From NCBI GenBank assembly GCA_023425615.1, contig JAFACJ010000122.1, positions 1 to 7,942 of the forward strand: 7,942 nucleotides of DNA, in the 5' to 3' direction. The DNA is from Actinomycetes bacterium. Lineage in GTDB: Bacteria; Actinomycetota; Actinomycetes; Streptosporangiales; Streptosporangiaceae. Numbering within the stretch: the first letter of the stretch is position 1; each line of letters begins with the position of its first letter. The notes under the pieces are model-generated. The model made no database searches, was not told the DNA's origin, and worked only from the letters and a program-made list of their open reading frames with translations. Position numbers and translations under genes: made by a program. This document shows, one piece after another, positions 1 through 6,301 of the stretch.

Positions 1-397
1 GCGCGTGGAAGGTCTGCACGAGCGGCACGCCCAGGGGCGCGGTGCCGGTGAGGGCGGCCCAGCCGCTCATCCAGAAGTGCCCGTGCACCACGTCGGGCGG
101 TTCGGCGAGCCAGCGGCGCGCCAGATGCTCGGAGAAGGCGGGCATGTGCGGCATCAGCGCGTCCCTGTGCACCGGCCGCGGCGGTCCGGCGTCCACATGC
201 TCGACCGTGAAGCCCCGCACGGTGCGCACCGAGGGCGGCAGATCGGGGGCGTCCCTGCGGGTGAAGACGGTCACCTCGTGGCCGCGGTCGGCCAGTTCCC
301 CGGCGAGCGCCGCCACGTGGACGTTCTGCCCGCCCGCGTCCTCCGCGCCCAGGACCGCCAGCGGGCTCGCGTGCTCGGAGACCAGGTGAACGAGCAA
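1..397 (-). CDS. GT4-family glycosyltransferase, N-terminal part (cut by window edge)
   Basis: This is a retaining GT-B glycosyltransferase of family GT4, related to MshA and sucrose-synthase-like enzymes. It would transfer a sugar from a nucleotide donor in the cytoplasm; the acceptor cannot be told. Only about 132 N-terminal residues are here. The acceptor-side Rossmann domain shows a first strand LVHLVSEHASPL, then the signature GAEDAGGQNVHVAALAGELA (glycine-rich loop and first helix), the second strand HEVTVFTRRD, and DVVHGHFWMSGW followed by VPLVQTFHA. The C-terminal donor-binding domain lies beyond the edge. I chose the TTG at 397 because AAGGAGG lies four bases upstream and the conserved strand starts there. 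A GTG at 457 is in frame and would add 20 proline-, aspartate- and glycine-rich residues, but it lacks a good ribosome-binding site. The gene is divergent from the P450. Family is sure; substrate is unknown. Confidence 0.9.
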   Translation of the reverse strand, partial: MLVHLVSEHASPLAVLGAEDAGGQNVHVAALAGELADRGHEVTVFTRRDAPDLPPSVRTVRGFTVEHVDAGPPRPVHRDALMPHMPAFSEHLARRWLAEPPDVVHGHFWMSGWAALTGTAPLGVPLVQTFHA

Positions 398-717
398 AGC
401 TCCTCCTTCGGGGGCCGCGGGGTCCGCGTCCGGATCCGGGGACGGAAGGCGGACCACATGCGAAGACGGCCCCGACGACACCGCGTGTGGACATATCGCC
501 GGCTACTCCCTAGCCTTTCCCGTCAGTTAATAACAAAACGCCAGAATCGCCCAGAAAGGCAATCGCAATACATTCATCGACAATTCCATAGGCGGGGGAT
601 AAGGAATTCTGCGTTTTGGCATTGCCGCGCGAGGGAAGAGCGAAGGGCTCCGCGGCCCTGGCAGGGGTTTGCCATCTGCTCTAAAATCGCGAAAAATCCT
701 GACCGCGGAGGGCACCG
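398..717. promoter_or_regulatory. Divergent intergenic region between glycosyltransferase and P450
   Basis: These 320 bp hold no gene I can support. The part nearest the glycosyltransferase (398-500) keeps coding-like GC content. About 520-620 and 668-702 are clearly richer in A and T than the rest of the window, as expected for promoters of two divergent genes. A weak plus-strand promoter candidate is TCGACA at 577-582 with GATAAG at 598-603; the 15-base spacing is short. AATCGC recurs at 544, 562 and 685. The P450 ribosome-binding site GGAGGG is at 707-712. I found no clear -35/-10 pair for the minus-strand gene. The regulatory role is inferred from position and base composition. Confidence 0.5.
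659..674. repeat. Inverted repeat TGGCA-N6-TGCCA before the P450 gene
   Basis: TGGCA at 659-663 and TGCCA at 670-674 form a perfect 5+5 bp inverted repeat with a six-base centre. A further TGGCA half-site lies at 617-621, 42 bp upstream, which is about four helical turns. The repeat ends 33 bp before the ribosome-binding site of the P450. That position suits an operator for a dimeric regulator or a short leader hairpin. No regulator gene is in the window, and a short repeat like this can occur by chance. Confidence 0.3.
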
Positions 718-1878
718 GTGACCGAACTGCACTTCAACCCCATGGCCGGAGGACGGCCCGTGGGCGCCACCGCCGCCATCATGGACGGGCTGCGCGCCGA
801 GCATCGCGCGTTCTACTCCACCTACGGCAAGGGCTTCTGGGTCCTGACCCGCTATGAGGACGTCCTCGCCGCCCTCCAGAACCCCGAACTGTTCTCCAAC
901 TCCTCGGTCACCGCCCTGGACCCCGATCCCCCCTACCGGTGGATCCCCGAGATGCTCGACCCGCCCGAGCACACCGCCTGGCGGCGGCTGCTGCGCCCCC
1001 ACTTCACGCCCGCCGCCGCCAAGGCCCGCGAACCGCGCCTCAGGGAGCACTGCCGCACCCTCATCGCCGGACTGCGCGAGCGCGGCGGCTGCGACTTCGT
1101 CGCCGACTTCGCCACGCCCTTCCCCTCGGTGATCTTCCTGGAGCTCATGGGGCTGCCCGTGGAGCGGCTGGAGACGTTCCTGGAGTGGGAGCGCACCATC
1201 CTGCACGGACCCCCCTCGGTCACCTCCGGACGGCTGGACGCCATGGGCGAGGTCGTCGGCATGTTCGCCGAGCTGATCGAGCAGCGCCGCGCCGAACCCG
1301 GCGACGACCTGCTCAGCGACGCCCTCACCTGGCGGCTGGAGGGCGAGCCGATCCCCGAGGACGAACTGCTGTCGATGTGCCTGCTGCTGTTCATGGCAGG
1401 CCTGGACACCGTCACCTCGCAGCTGTCCTATGCCTTCTGGCATCTGGCCGCCCATCCCGCCGACCAGGAGGCACTGCGCGCCGACCCCGCGCTGATCCCC
1501 TCGGCGCTGGAGGAGTTCGCCCGCGCCTATTCCATCGTCCTGCCCGGCCGCAAGGTCACCCGTGACACCGAGTTCGCCGGCTGCCCCATGAAGGCGGGCG
1601 ACATGGTCATGCTCCCCCTGACCTCCATCAACCGCGACGCAGATGCCTTCCCCGACCCTCAGAAGGTGGACCTGCGCCGCGAGCGCAACCGCCATCTGGG
1701 CTTCGCCGCCGGACCCCACCGCTGCCTCGGCTCCCACCTGGCCCGCACCGAGATCACCATCGCCCTGGAGGAATGGCACCGCGCCATCCCCGCCTACCGG
1801 TTGTCGCCGCATGAGGAGGCCGTCGAGCACGCCTACGGGCTGATGGGGCTGGACACCCTGCCGCTGGTCTGGGACTGA
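718..1878 (+). CDS. Cytochrome P450, soluble bacterial type
   Basis: A complete 386-residue P450, near the usual 390-420 of soluble bacterial class I enzymes. It should insert one oxygen atom from O2 into a small substrate, taking electrons from a ferredoxin and ferredoxin reductase. There is no signal peptide or membrane anchor. Visible landmarks are the C-helix HTAWRR (85-90), the I-helix oxygen-activation motif AGLDT with the acid-alcohol pair Asp230-Thr231, the K-helix ExxR (Glu266 to Arg269), and the heme loop FAAGPHRCLG with axial ligand Cys336. The heme loop has alanine where the textbook pattern FGxG has its first glycine. The GTG start is fixed by GGAGGG five bases upstream. No ferredoxin, reductase or biosynthetic cluster lies beside it, so the substrate cannot be inferred. 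It ends 6 bp from the convergent DoxX-like gene. The family call is certain; I do not assign a CYP subfamily. Confidence 0.97.
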   Translation: MTELHFNPMAGGRPVGATAAIMDGLRAEHRAFYSTYGKGFWVLTRYEDVLAALQNPELFSNSSVTALDPDPPYRWIPEMLDPPEHTAWRRLLRPHFTPAAAKAREPRLREHCRTLIAGLRERGGCDFVADFATPFPSVIFLELMGLPVERLETFLEWERTILHGPPSVTSGRLDAMGEVVGMFAELIEQRRAEPGDDLLSDALTWRLEGEPIPEDELLSMCLLLFMAGLDTVTSQLSYAFWHLAAHPADQEALRADPALIPSALEEFARAYSIVLPGRKVTRDTEFAGCPMKAGDMVMLPLTSINRDADAFPDPQKVDLRRERNRHLGFAAGPHRCLGSHLARTEITIALEEWHRAIPAYRLSPHEEAVEHAYGLMGLDTLPLVWD

Positions 1879-1884
1879 GGGGCC

Positions 1885-2316
1885 TCAACGGCATCCGCGG
1901 TCGTTCAGCAGCCCGTCCATGGTCAGGCTCAGGCCGATCGCCAGCAGCCACAGGTCCTTGGACAGGCCCACGCCCTCCGGGGTGGGACTGAGGCCGCCTT
2001 CCTTGCGCATGCCCGGGGTGCGCAGGTACACGCCGGCCAGTCCGCCGCCGAACGCCGTCAGCGCCGCCCCGGCCAGCGCCGTGGGCACGAACGGCGCCAC
2101 CAGCAGCGCGCCGACGGCGATCTCGCCGTACGCCAGCAGCCGGGCGAACCGGACGGGGTCCTGACCCTTGAGGAAGGGATAGGCCCCCGAGGCCATCGCC
2201 AGCAGCCCCCGTGCCTTCTGCTCATCGGCGCCGCGCATGCCGAGACCCGCGTCGAGGATGTACAGGCCGGGGATGAGGCGGGTCGGGAACTGATGCGGAC
2301 GGATCAGGAGTCTCAT
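1885..2316 (-). CDS. DoxX-like integral membrane protein
   Basis: A 143-residue hydrophobic protein that fits the DoxX/DoxD-like family of small four-helix membrane proteins. Likely membrane segments are near residues 11-27, 57-77, 78-98 and 119-137. An amphipathic stretch with the family-like GAYPFLKGQDP pattern lies between the first two. Family members include the thiosulfate:quinone oxidoreductase subunit DoxD and mycobacterial DoxX, which has been linked to thiol and superoxide defence, but most are uncharacterised. The ATG at 2316 has GGGGAAG just upstream and starts a normal N-terminus (RLLIRPHQF). The longer open frame upstream of it looks like non-coding sequence. It is divergent from the sulfonate importer and shares its 196-bp spacer, so a sulfur or redox role is possible but unproven. 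It ends 6 bp from the P450 stop, with the two stop codons at the ends of a short palindrome (TGAGG-GG-CCTCA). Family call is good, function unknown. Confidence 0.8.
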   Translation of the reverse strand: MRLLIRPHQFPTRLIPGLYILDAGLGMRGADEQKARGLLAMASGAYPFLKGQDPVRFARLLAYGEIAVGALLVAPFVPTALAGAALTAFGGGLAGVYLRTPGMRKEGGLSPTPEGVGLSKDLWLLAIGLSLTMDGLLNDRGCR

Positions 2317-2412
2317 GATCTTCCCCACAATGTCGGACGATGATGGACTTCTCCAGGTCCTTCCCGTCCGCCCTCGCCCCCGCACGGTGCGGCATCGGTC
2401 TTGACCTGCGCT

Positions 2413-2512
2413 CTGACAGGAGTGGACCGCGCCAAAACCATAGTGATTTAGTAGGTTATATAGGGTATGCTCGCGGCCGTCTGGATCATGCAAGCCCGAG
2501 GAGCATCCCCCC
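2413..2512 (+). promoter_or_regulatory. Promoter/leader region of the sulfonate importer operon
   Basis: Within the 196-bp spacer between the doxX-like gene and the importer, positions 2441-2469 form a sharply AT-rich block in a GC-rich setting. It contains TTTAGTAGGT (2447-2456) directly followed by TATATAGGGT (2457-2466). TATGCT at 2466-2471 is a plausible -10 element, but its matching -35 (GTGATT, 2443-2448) is weak. CTGACA at 2413-2418 resembles a -35 but has no well-spaced -10. The block may be both promoter and operator. The ribosome-binding site GAGGAG is at 2498-2503, nine bases before the ATG. Location is supported by composition and gene order; the exact promoter elements are uncertain. 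Confidence 0.5.
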
Positions 2513-3463
2513 ATGCGCCGCTTCACCGCAGCACTCATCAGCACCCTCCTCCTGTTCGGCGGCCTCGCCGCCTGCGGGGACGACGGCGAGAAGACCGCGG
2601 GCGGTGAGGGGAAGCTGCGCGTCGGCTACCAGAGGTTCGGCGGCCTGAGCCTGGTCAAGGCGCGCGACGCCGCCGACGCCGGCACCACCACCTGGTCGCT
2701 GTTCGAGAGCGGCCCCGCCCTCACCGAGGCCCTCAAGGCAGGCGCCATCGACATCGGCCAGACCGGCGAGGCCCCGCCGATCTTCGCCGCCGCCGCCAAG
2801 ACCGACTTCAAGATCATCGCCACCTCGCAGCCGGTGCCCAAGGGCGAGGCGGTCCTGGTCAAGGAGAAGAGCGGCTTCACCTCCTTCAAGGACCTCAAGG
2901 GCAAGAAGGTGGCCCTCAACAAGGGCTCCAACGTCAACTGGCTGCTGGTCAAGCTGCTCGAGGCCAACGGCATGAAGATCACCGACATCGACGTCAAATA
3001 CCTCAAGCCCGCCGAGGCGCGCCCCGCCTTCGACAACGACCAGGTCGACGCCTGGATCATCTGGGACCCCTACTTCGCCCTGGCCGAGCAGCCGGGCGTG
3101 AAGATCCTCGCCGACGCCGACGGCCTGGCCAACAACCGCGAATACCTGCTGGTCTCGCCCAAGGCACTCAAGGAGCGGCCCGAGCTGATCCGCGAGTTCC
3201 TGCGCGTCTACCGCCAGGTCACCGACTGGGGCATCGCCAACCCCGACGAGCGCGCCAAGGTCCTCGCCCCCGAACTTGACATCCCCGAGGACACCACCCG
3301 CCGCGCCCTGGAGCGCAGCGCCCAGCCCCTGGCCCCCGTCGACGCCTCCATCGGCCAGGAGATCCAGGAGATCGCCGACGGGTTCACCGAACTGGGCCTC
3401 ATCCCCGGCCAGGTGGACGTCAAGGGGCGCATCGACGGCACCTTCTCCGACCTGCTGAAGTGA
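2513..3463 (+). CDS. ssuA: Aliphatic-sulfonate-type ABC transporter substrate-binding lipoprotein
   Basis: A 316-residue solute-binding protein of the SsuA/NMT1-like family. It should be tethered outside the membrane and deliver a sulfonate, or a related organosulfur compound, to the permease. Residues 1-20 form a lipoprotein signal peptide (MRRF, hydrophobic core ALISTLLLFGG) ending in the lipobox LAAC with Cys21. The mature part follows the SsuA pattern: KLRVGYQRFGGLSLVKAR at the start of lobe 1, EALKAGAIDIGQTGEAPPIF, then DLKGKKVALNKGSNVNWLLV and DNDQVDAWIIWDPYFALAE in the binding region. These match aliphatic-sulfonate binders better than nitrate or thiamine-precursor binders, but taurine or sulfate esters remain possible. 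The ATG has GAGGAG nine bases upstream. It is the first gene of a three-gene operon and is followed after 10 bp by the permease. The sulfur-starvation link is family knowledge, not seen directly. Confidence 0.92.
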   Translation: MRRFTAALISTLLLFGGLAACGDDGEKTAGGEGKLRVGYQRFGGLSLVKARDAADAGTTTWSLFESGPALTEALKAGAIDIGQTGEAPPIFAAAAKTDFKIIATSQPVPKGEAVLVKEKSGFTSFKDLKGKKVALNKGSNVNWLLVKLLEANGMKITDIDVKYLKPAEARPAFDNDQVDAWIIWDPYFALAEQPGVKILADADGLANNREYLLVSPKALKERPELIREFLRVYRQVTDWGIANPDERAKVLAPELDIPEDTTRRALERSAQPLAPVDASIGQEIQEIADGFTELGLIPGQVDVKGRIDGTFSDLLK

Positions 3464-3473
3464 GCAGCCCGCA

Positions 3474-4235
3474 GTGAACGCAGTACGACTCCGACGGCTG
3501 ATCACCCCGATCGCGCTCGTCGCCGTCTGGGAGGGGGCCGCCCGCACCGGCCTCCTCTCCCCCGACAAGCTCTCCCCGCCCAGCGCCGTCCTGGAGGCCG
3601 CCTGGCGGCTGACGGCTGACGGCTCCCTGGGCGAGCACCTGCTGGAATCGGTCGAGCGCGCCCTGCTGGGCCTGCTCATCGGCGGGCTGCTCGGCCTGGC
3701 GCTGGGCTCCGTCGCCGGGCTGCTGCGCCTGGGCGACGACCTCATCGACCCCACCGTGCAGGCGGCCCGCATGCTGCCCCACCTCGGACTGATCCCCCTG
3801 CTGATCATCTGGGTGGGCATCGGGGAGTCGCTGAAGGTATCCCTGGTCGCCCTCGGCGCGTTCTTCCCCATCTACCTGAACACCTACGCCGGGATCCGCG
3901 ACATCGACGAACGGCTCGTGGAGGCAGCCCGCACCTGCGGGCTGTCGGCATGGGAGCGCATCCGCCACGTCGTGCTGCCCGGCGCGATGCCCTCCCTGTT
4001 CCTGGGCGTGCGCCTCGCCTTCGCCTCCGGCTGGCTCAGCCTCGTCGTCAGCGAGCAGGTCAACGGGCAGAGCGGACTCGGCTTCATGATGATGGAGGCC
4101 CGCGAGTTCGCCCAGACCGAGATCGTCGTCCTCGGCCTGGTGGTGTACGCCGTCCTCGGACTGCTGTCGGACCTGGCTCTGCGCGCGGGAGAGAGGAAGG
4201 TGCTGTCGTGGAGACGCGGCCTCCAGGCGTCGTGA
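3474..4235 (+). CDS. ssuC: Sulfonate-type ABC transporter permease
   Basis: A 253-residue inner-membrane permease of the SsuC/TauC class within the BPD_transp_1 superfamily; as a homodimer it would form the uptake channel. About six hydrophobic helices are visible, near residues 8-25, 63-85, 101-117, 122-139, 174-194 and 217-236. The cytoplasmic EAA loop that docks on the ATPase starts at Glu150 (EAARTCGLSAWERIRHVVLP) and is well kept. Length is normal for the family. The GTG start at 3474 lies 10 bp after the lipoprotein stop. The upstream purines (GAAGTGAG) overlap that stop, so translation is probably coupled. The 3' end overlaps the ATPase gene by 28 bp when the GTG at 4208 is used. The sulfonate assignment rests on the neighbouring SsuA-like protein as much as on the permease itself. 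Confidence 0.92.
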   Translation: MNAVRLRRLITPIALVAVWEGAARTGLLSPDKLSPPSAVLEAAWRLTADGSLGEHLLESVERALLGLLIGGLLGLALGSVAGLLRLGDDLIDPTVQAARMLPHLGLIPLLIIWVGIGESLKVSLVALGAFFPIYLNTYAGIRDIDERLVEAARTCGLSAWERIRHVVLPGAMPSLFLGVRLAFASGWLSLVVSEQVNGQSGLGFMMMEAREFAQTEIVVLGLVVYAVLGLLSDLALRAGERKVLSWRRGLQAS

Positions 4236-4942
4236 CCGCCACCGGCATCCGCCGGGTCTTCGGCGCCAACACCGTCCTGGACGGGATCGACCTGGACATC
4301 GCGGCCGGGGAGGTGGTGGCGCTGCTGGGCGCCAGCGGCTCGGGCAAGAGCACCCTGCTGCGCGTCCTGGCCGGGTTGGACCAGGACGCCTCCGGCACGT
4401 TCACCACCGGCGGGTCGGTCGCCGTCGTCTTCCAGGAGCACCGCCTGCTGCCCTGGAAGCGGGTCGTGGACAACGTCGCCCTGGGTGTGCGGGGCAAGGA
4501 CGTCAAGGAACGGGTGGCCACCGCGCGGCAGGAGGTCGGGCTCGCCGACAAGGGCAGCGCCTGGCCCGCGGAGCTGTCCGGCGGCCAGTCCCAGCGTGTC
4601 GCCTTCGCCCGCGCCCTGGTCCGCCAGCCGGACCTGCTGCTGCTCGACGAGCCCTTCGGCGCCCTCGACGCCCTGACCCGGCTGCGGATGCAGTCGCTGT
4701 TCGGACGGCTGCGCGCCGCCCACGGGTTCGCCGCCCTCCTGGTCACCCACGACGTCGATGAGGCGCTCCTGCTGGCCGACCGGCTGCTGGTCCTGGACGG
4801 CGGCCGCATCGCCGAGGAGATCGAGGTCGACCTGCCCCACCCCCGTGCCGTGGACGCCCCCGGCTTCGGCGCCCTGCGCCGCAAGCTCCTGGCCCTGCTG
4901 CACGTCCCCGCGAGCCCGGAGGAGCAGGACCCGGACGGCTAG
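4208..4942 (+). CDS. ssuB: Sulfonate-type ABC transporter ATP-binding protein
   Basis: A 244-residue ATPase of the SsuB/TauB class that would power the importer from the cytoplasmic face. All motifs are intact: Walker A GASGSGKST (41-49), Q-loop Gln76 in VFQEHRLLPW, signature LSGGQSQR (123-130), Walker B LLLLDEP (143-149), D-loop ALD (152-154) and the switch histidine His181 in VTHDVDEA. The HRLLPW sequence after the Q-loop is typical of the nitrate/sulfonate/taurine group. I prefer the GTG at 4208 because GGAAGG lies seven bases upstream, inside the permease gene. A second in-frame GTG at 4232 forms a GTGA overlap with the permease stop but has no clear ribosome-binding site; it would shorten the protein by eight residues. 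It is the last gene of the operon. A weak GACGG...CCGTC hairpin (4934-4959) spans its end, with no T-run. Confidence 0.93.
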   Translation: METRPPGVVTATGIRRVFGANTVLDGIDLDIAAGEVVALLGASGSGKSTLLRVLAGLDQDASGTFTTGGSVAVVFQEHRLLPWKRVVDNVALGVRGKDVKERVATARQEVGLADKGSAWPAELSGGQSQRVAFARALVRQPDLLLLDEPFGALDALTRLRMQSLFGRLRAAHGFAALLVTHDVDEALLLADRLLVLDGGRIAEEIEVDLPHPRAVDAPGFGALRRKLLALLHVPASPEEQDPDG

Positions 4943-4964
4943 TCACGCGCGTGCCCGTCTCCCT

Positions 4965-4978
4965 CGGCCGGAAAATCC
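4965..4978 (+). repeat. 14-base motif, copy 1, upstream of the acetyltransferase gene
   Basis: CGGCCGGAAAATCC occurs here and again, identically, at 7781-7794. Both copies are outside the genes I call: this one is 65 bp before the acetyltransferase start, the other is in the upstream region of the HAD phosphatase, in opposite orientation relative to the gene. A looser match, CGCGAAAAATCC, is at 688-699 just before the P450. A short exact repeat in 8 kb can be chance; the intergenic placement makes it worth noting. Confidence 0.35.
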
Positions 4979-5043
4979 CTCCCCTTCTGTCTCACCCACG
5001 GCGTAGCGTGAGCCGACGTGTCGGACGGGAGAGAGGACAGGGA

Positions 5044-6285
5044 GTGGAGATCCGCCAGGTGAGGCCGGAGGACGAGGACCTGGCCCAGTGGTGGCGGGCC
5101 CGCAGCATCGGATACCTGGGCAGTCCCCGGGTGGGCGCCGATGACGTGGCCTACCTGCGCGAGGCCATGGACCCCGAGCGCATCTGGGGCGCGTTCGAGG
5201 ACGGCCGGTGCGTGGCGACCTTCCGCGGCTTCGCCCACGAGGTCACCGCTCCCGGCGGTGTCCCGGTCGCCTCCAGCGCGGTCAGCGGCGTCACCGTCTC
5301 CCCCACCCACCGCAGGCGCGGGCTGCTCACCCGGCTGATGGCCGACGAACTGCGCCGCGCCCAGGAGCGCGGCGACGCCATGGCCTCCCTCATCGCCTCC
5401 GAATACCCCATCTACGGCAGGTTCGGGTTCGGGCCCGCCACCTGGCTCACCGACTTCCGCATCGACACGCTGCGCGCCACACGGCCCGGCCTGCCCGAAG
5501 AGCCCCGCGACGGGGGACGGATCGTGCTGGCCGACGCCGAACGCGTCCTGCGCGAGGGGCCGGCCCTGCACGAGAGGGTCCGCGCCGCCCGCCACGGCAT
5601 GGTCACCCGGCCCTCGGTCTGGTGGAAGCGCATGACCGGCGTCTACCGGCTGACGGGTGTCGCCTGGAAGGAGCCGTACTACGCGCTGTACCTGGCCGCG
5701 GACGGCACCCTCGACGGGATCGTCGCCTACACCGCGGAGGAGAAGTGGGACGGCGGCCTGCCCGCCTGCGAACTGCACGTCAACGATCTCCTGGCCGCCA
5801 CCCCCGCCGCCGAACGCGCCCTGTGGCACTACCTGTGCTCGGTCGACTGGGTGGCCGGTGTCAAGGCGCCCTCCCGCGCCCCCGACGACCCACTGCCGCT
5901 GCTGGTCGGCGACGCCCGCGCCGTCGTCCCCACCGCCTGCGCCGACCATCTGTGGCTACGGCCCCTGGACGTCACCGGCATGCTGACCGCCCGCGCCTAC
6001 CAGGCCGAAGGGCAGCTCGTGCTGGACGTCCGGGACGAGGGCGGACCGGCACAGGGCCGCTTCCTGCTGGAGGCCGGTCCCGACGGCGCCTCCTGCAAGC
6101 CGACCGACCGCACCGCCGACCTCACCCTCCCCGCGGCCGCCCTGGGCAGCCTCTATCTGGGGGACGAGTCGGCGGTAAGGCTGGCCTCCCTCGGCAGACT
6201 GCGGGAGGAACGCGCCGGCGCGGCCGTCCGTGCCGACACCCTGCTGCGCACCTCCCGCCGTCCCTGGTGCCCGGACGTCTTCTGA
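5044..6285 (+). CDS. Eis-family GNAT N-acetyltransferase
   Basis: A 413-residue protein with the size and layout of the Eis family: two GNAT folds plus a C-terminal SCP2-like domain. It would transfer acetyl from acetyl-CoA to amines in the cytoplasm. Mycobacterial Eis acetylates aminoglycosides and protein lysines; the substrate here is unknown. The first GNAT fold carries VTVSPTHRRRGLLTRLM (83-99), the acetyl-CoA pyrophosphate loop, followed by SEYPIYGRFGFG. Tyr124 there aligns with the general acid Tyr126 of M. tuberculosis Eis. The protein ends PWCPDVF, keeping the C-terminal phenylalanine whose carboxylate acts as base in Eis. The SCP2-like part covers about the last 85 residues. The GTG at 5044 is chosen because AGAGGA lies six bases upstream and the domain starts at once (EIRQVRPEDEDL). 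A TAGCGT at 5004-5009 could be a -10 element. It lies 101 bp after the importer, so it may be separately transcribed, and converges on the Roadblock gene. Confidence 0.92.
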   Translation: MEIRQVRPEDEDLAQWWRARSIGYLGSPRVGADDVAYLREAMDPERIWGAFEDGRCVATFRGFAHEVTAPGGVPVASSAVSGVTVSPTHRRRGLLTRLMADELRRAQERGDAMASLIASEYPIYGRFGFGPATWLTDFRIDTLRATRPGLPEEPRDGGRIVLADAERVLREGPALHERVRAARHGMVTRPSVWWKRMTGVYRLTGVAWKEPYYALYLAADGTLDGIVAYTAEEKWDGGLPACELHVNDLLAATPAAERALWHYLCSVDWVAGVKAPSRAPDDPLPLLVGDARAVVPTACADHLWLRPLDVTGMLTARAYQAEGQLVLDVRDEGGPAQGRFLLEAGPDGASCKPTDRTADLTLPAAALGSLYLGDESAVRLASLGRLREERAGAAVRADTLLRTSRRPWCPDVF

Positions 6286-6301
6286 CCGGGTGGCGGAGCC
6301 T

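Noticed and set aside
485..493. DnaA-box-like TGTGGACAT, and TGTGGATGA at about 7832-7840.
   Set aside because: Each has one mismatch to the 9-base consensus and stands alone; a few such matches are expected by chance in 8 kb, and no dnaA, dnaN or cluster of boxes is present.
5..721. A 238-codon plus-strand frame covering the left edge up to the P450 start.
   Set aside because: It is opposite the glycosyltransferase, has no domain, and continues through the AT-rich spacer by chance.
574..1830. A 418-codon open frame on the minus strand opposite the P450.
   Set aside because: It mirrors a gene with clear P450 motifs, its translation is low-complexity (rich in G, V, Q, E, H) with no recognisable domain, and it runs on into the AT-rich spacer. 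Strong G/C bias at third positions commonly opens such antisense frames.
1876..1887. Short palindrome TGAGG-GG-CCTCA joining the P450 and DoxX-like stop codons.
   Set aside because: It follows largely from two TGA stops facing each other across six bases, and the two-base centre cannot form a hairpin loop.
2486..3871. A 461-codon open frame on the minus strand across the lipoprotein and permease genes.
   Set aside because: It spans two well-supported genes and their junction, has repetitive valine/leucine/glycine composition and no domain; it is an antisense shadow.
4944..4953. Perfect palindrome CACGCGCGTG right after the ATPase stop.
   Set aside because: It leaves too little room for a stable loop and has no T-run. 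Alternating CG palindromes are common in this base composition, so I did not call it a terminator on its own.
3884..5949. Long minus-strand frames opposite the ATPase and the acetyltransferase (3884-4903 and 4939-5949).
   Set aside because: Both oppose genes with complete family motifs and show only composition-driven translations.
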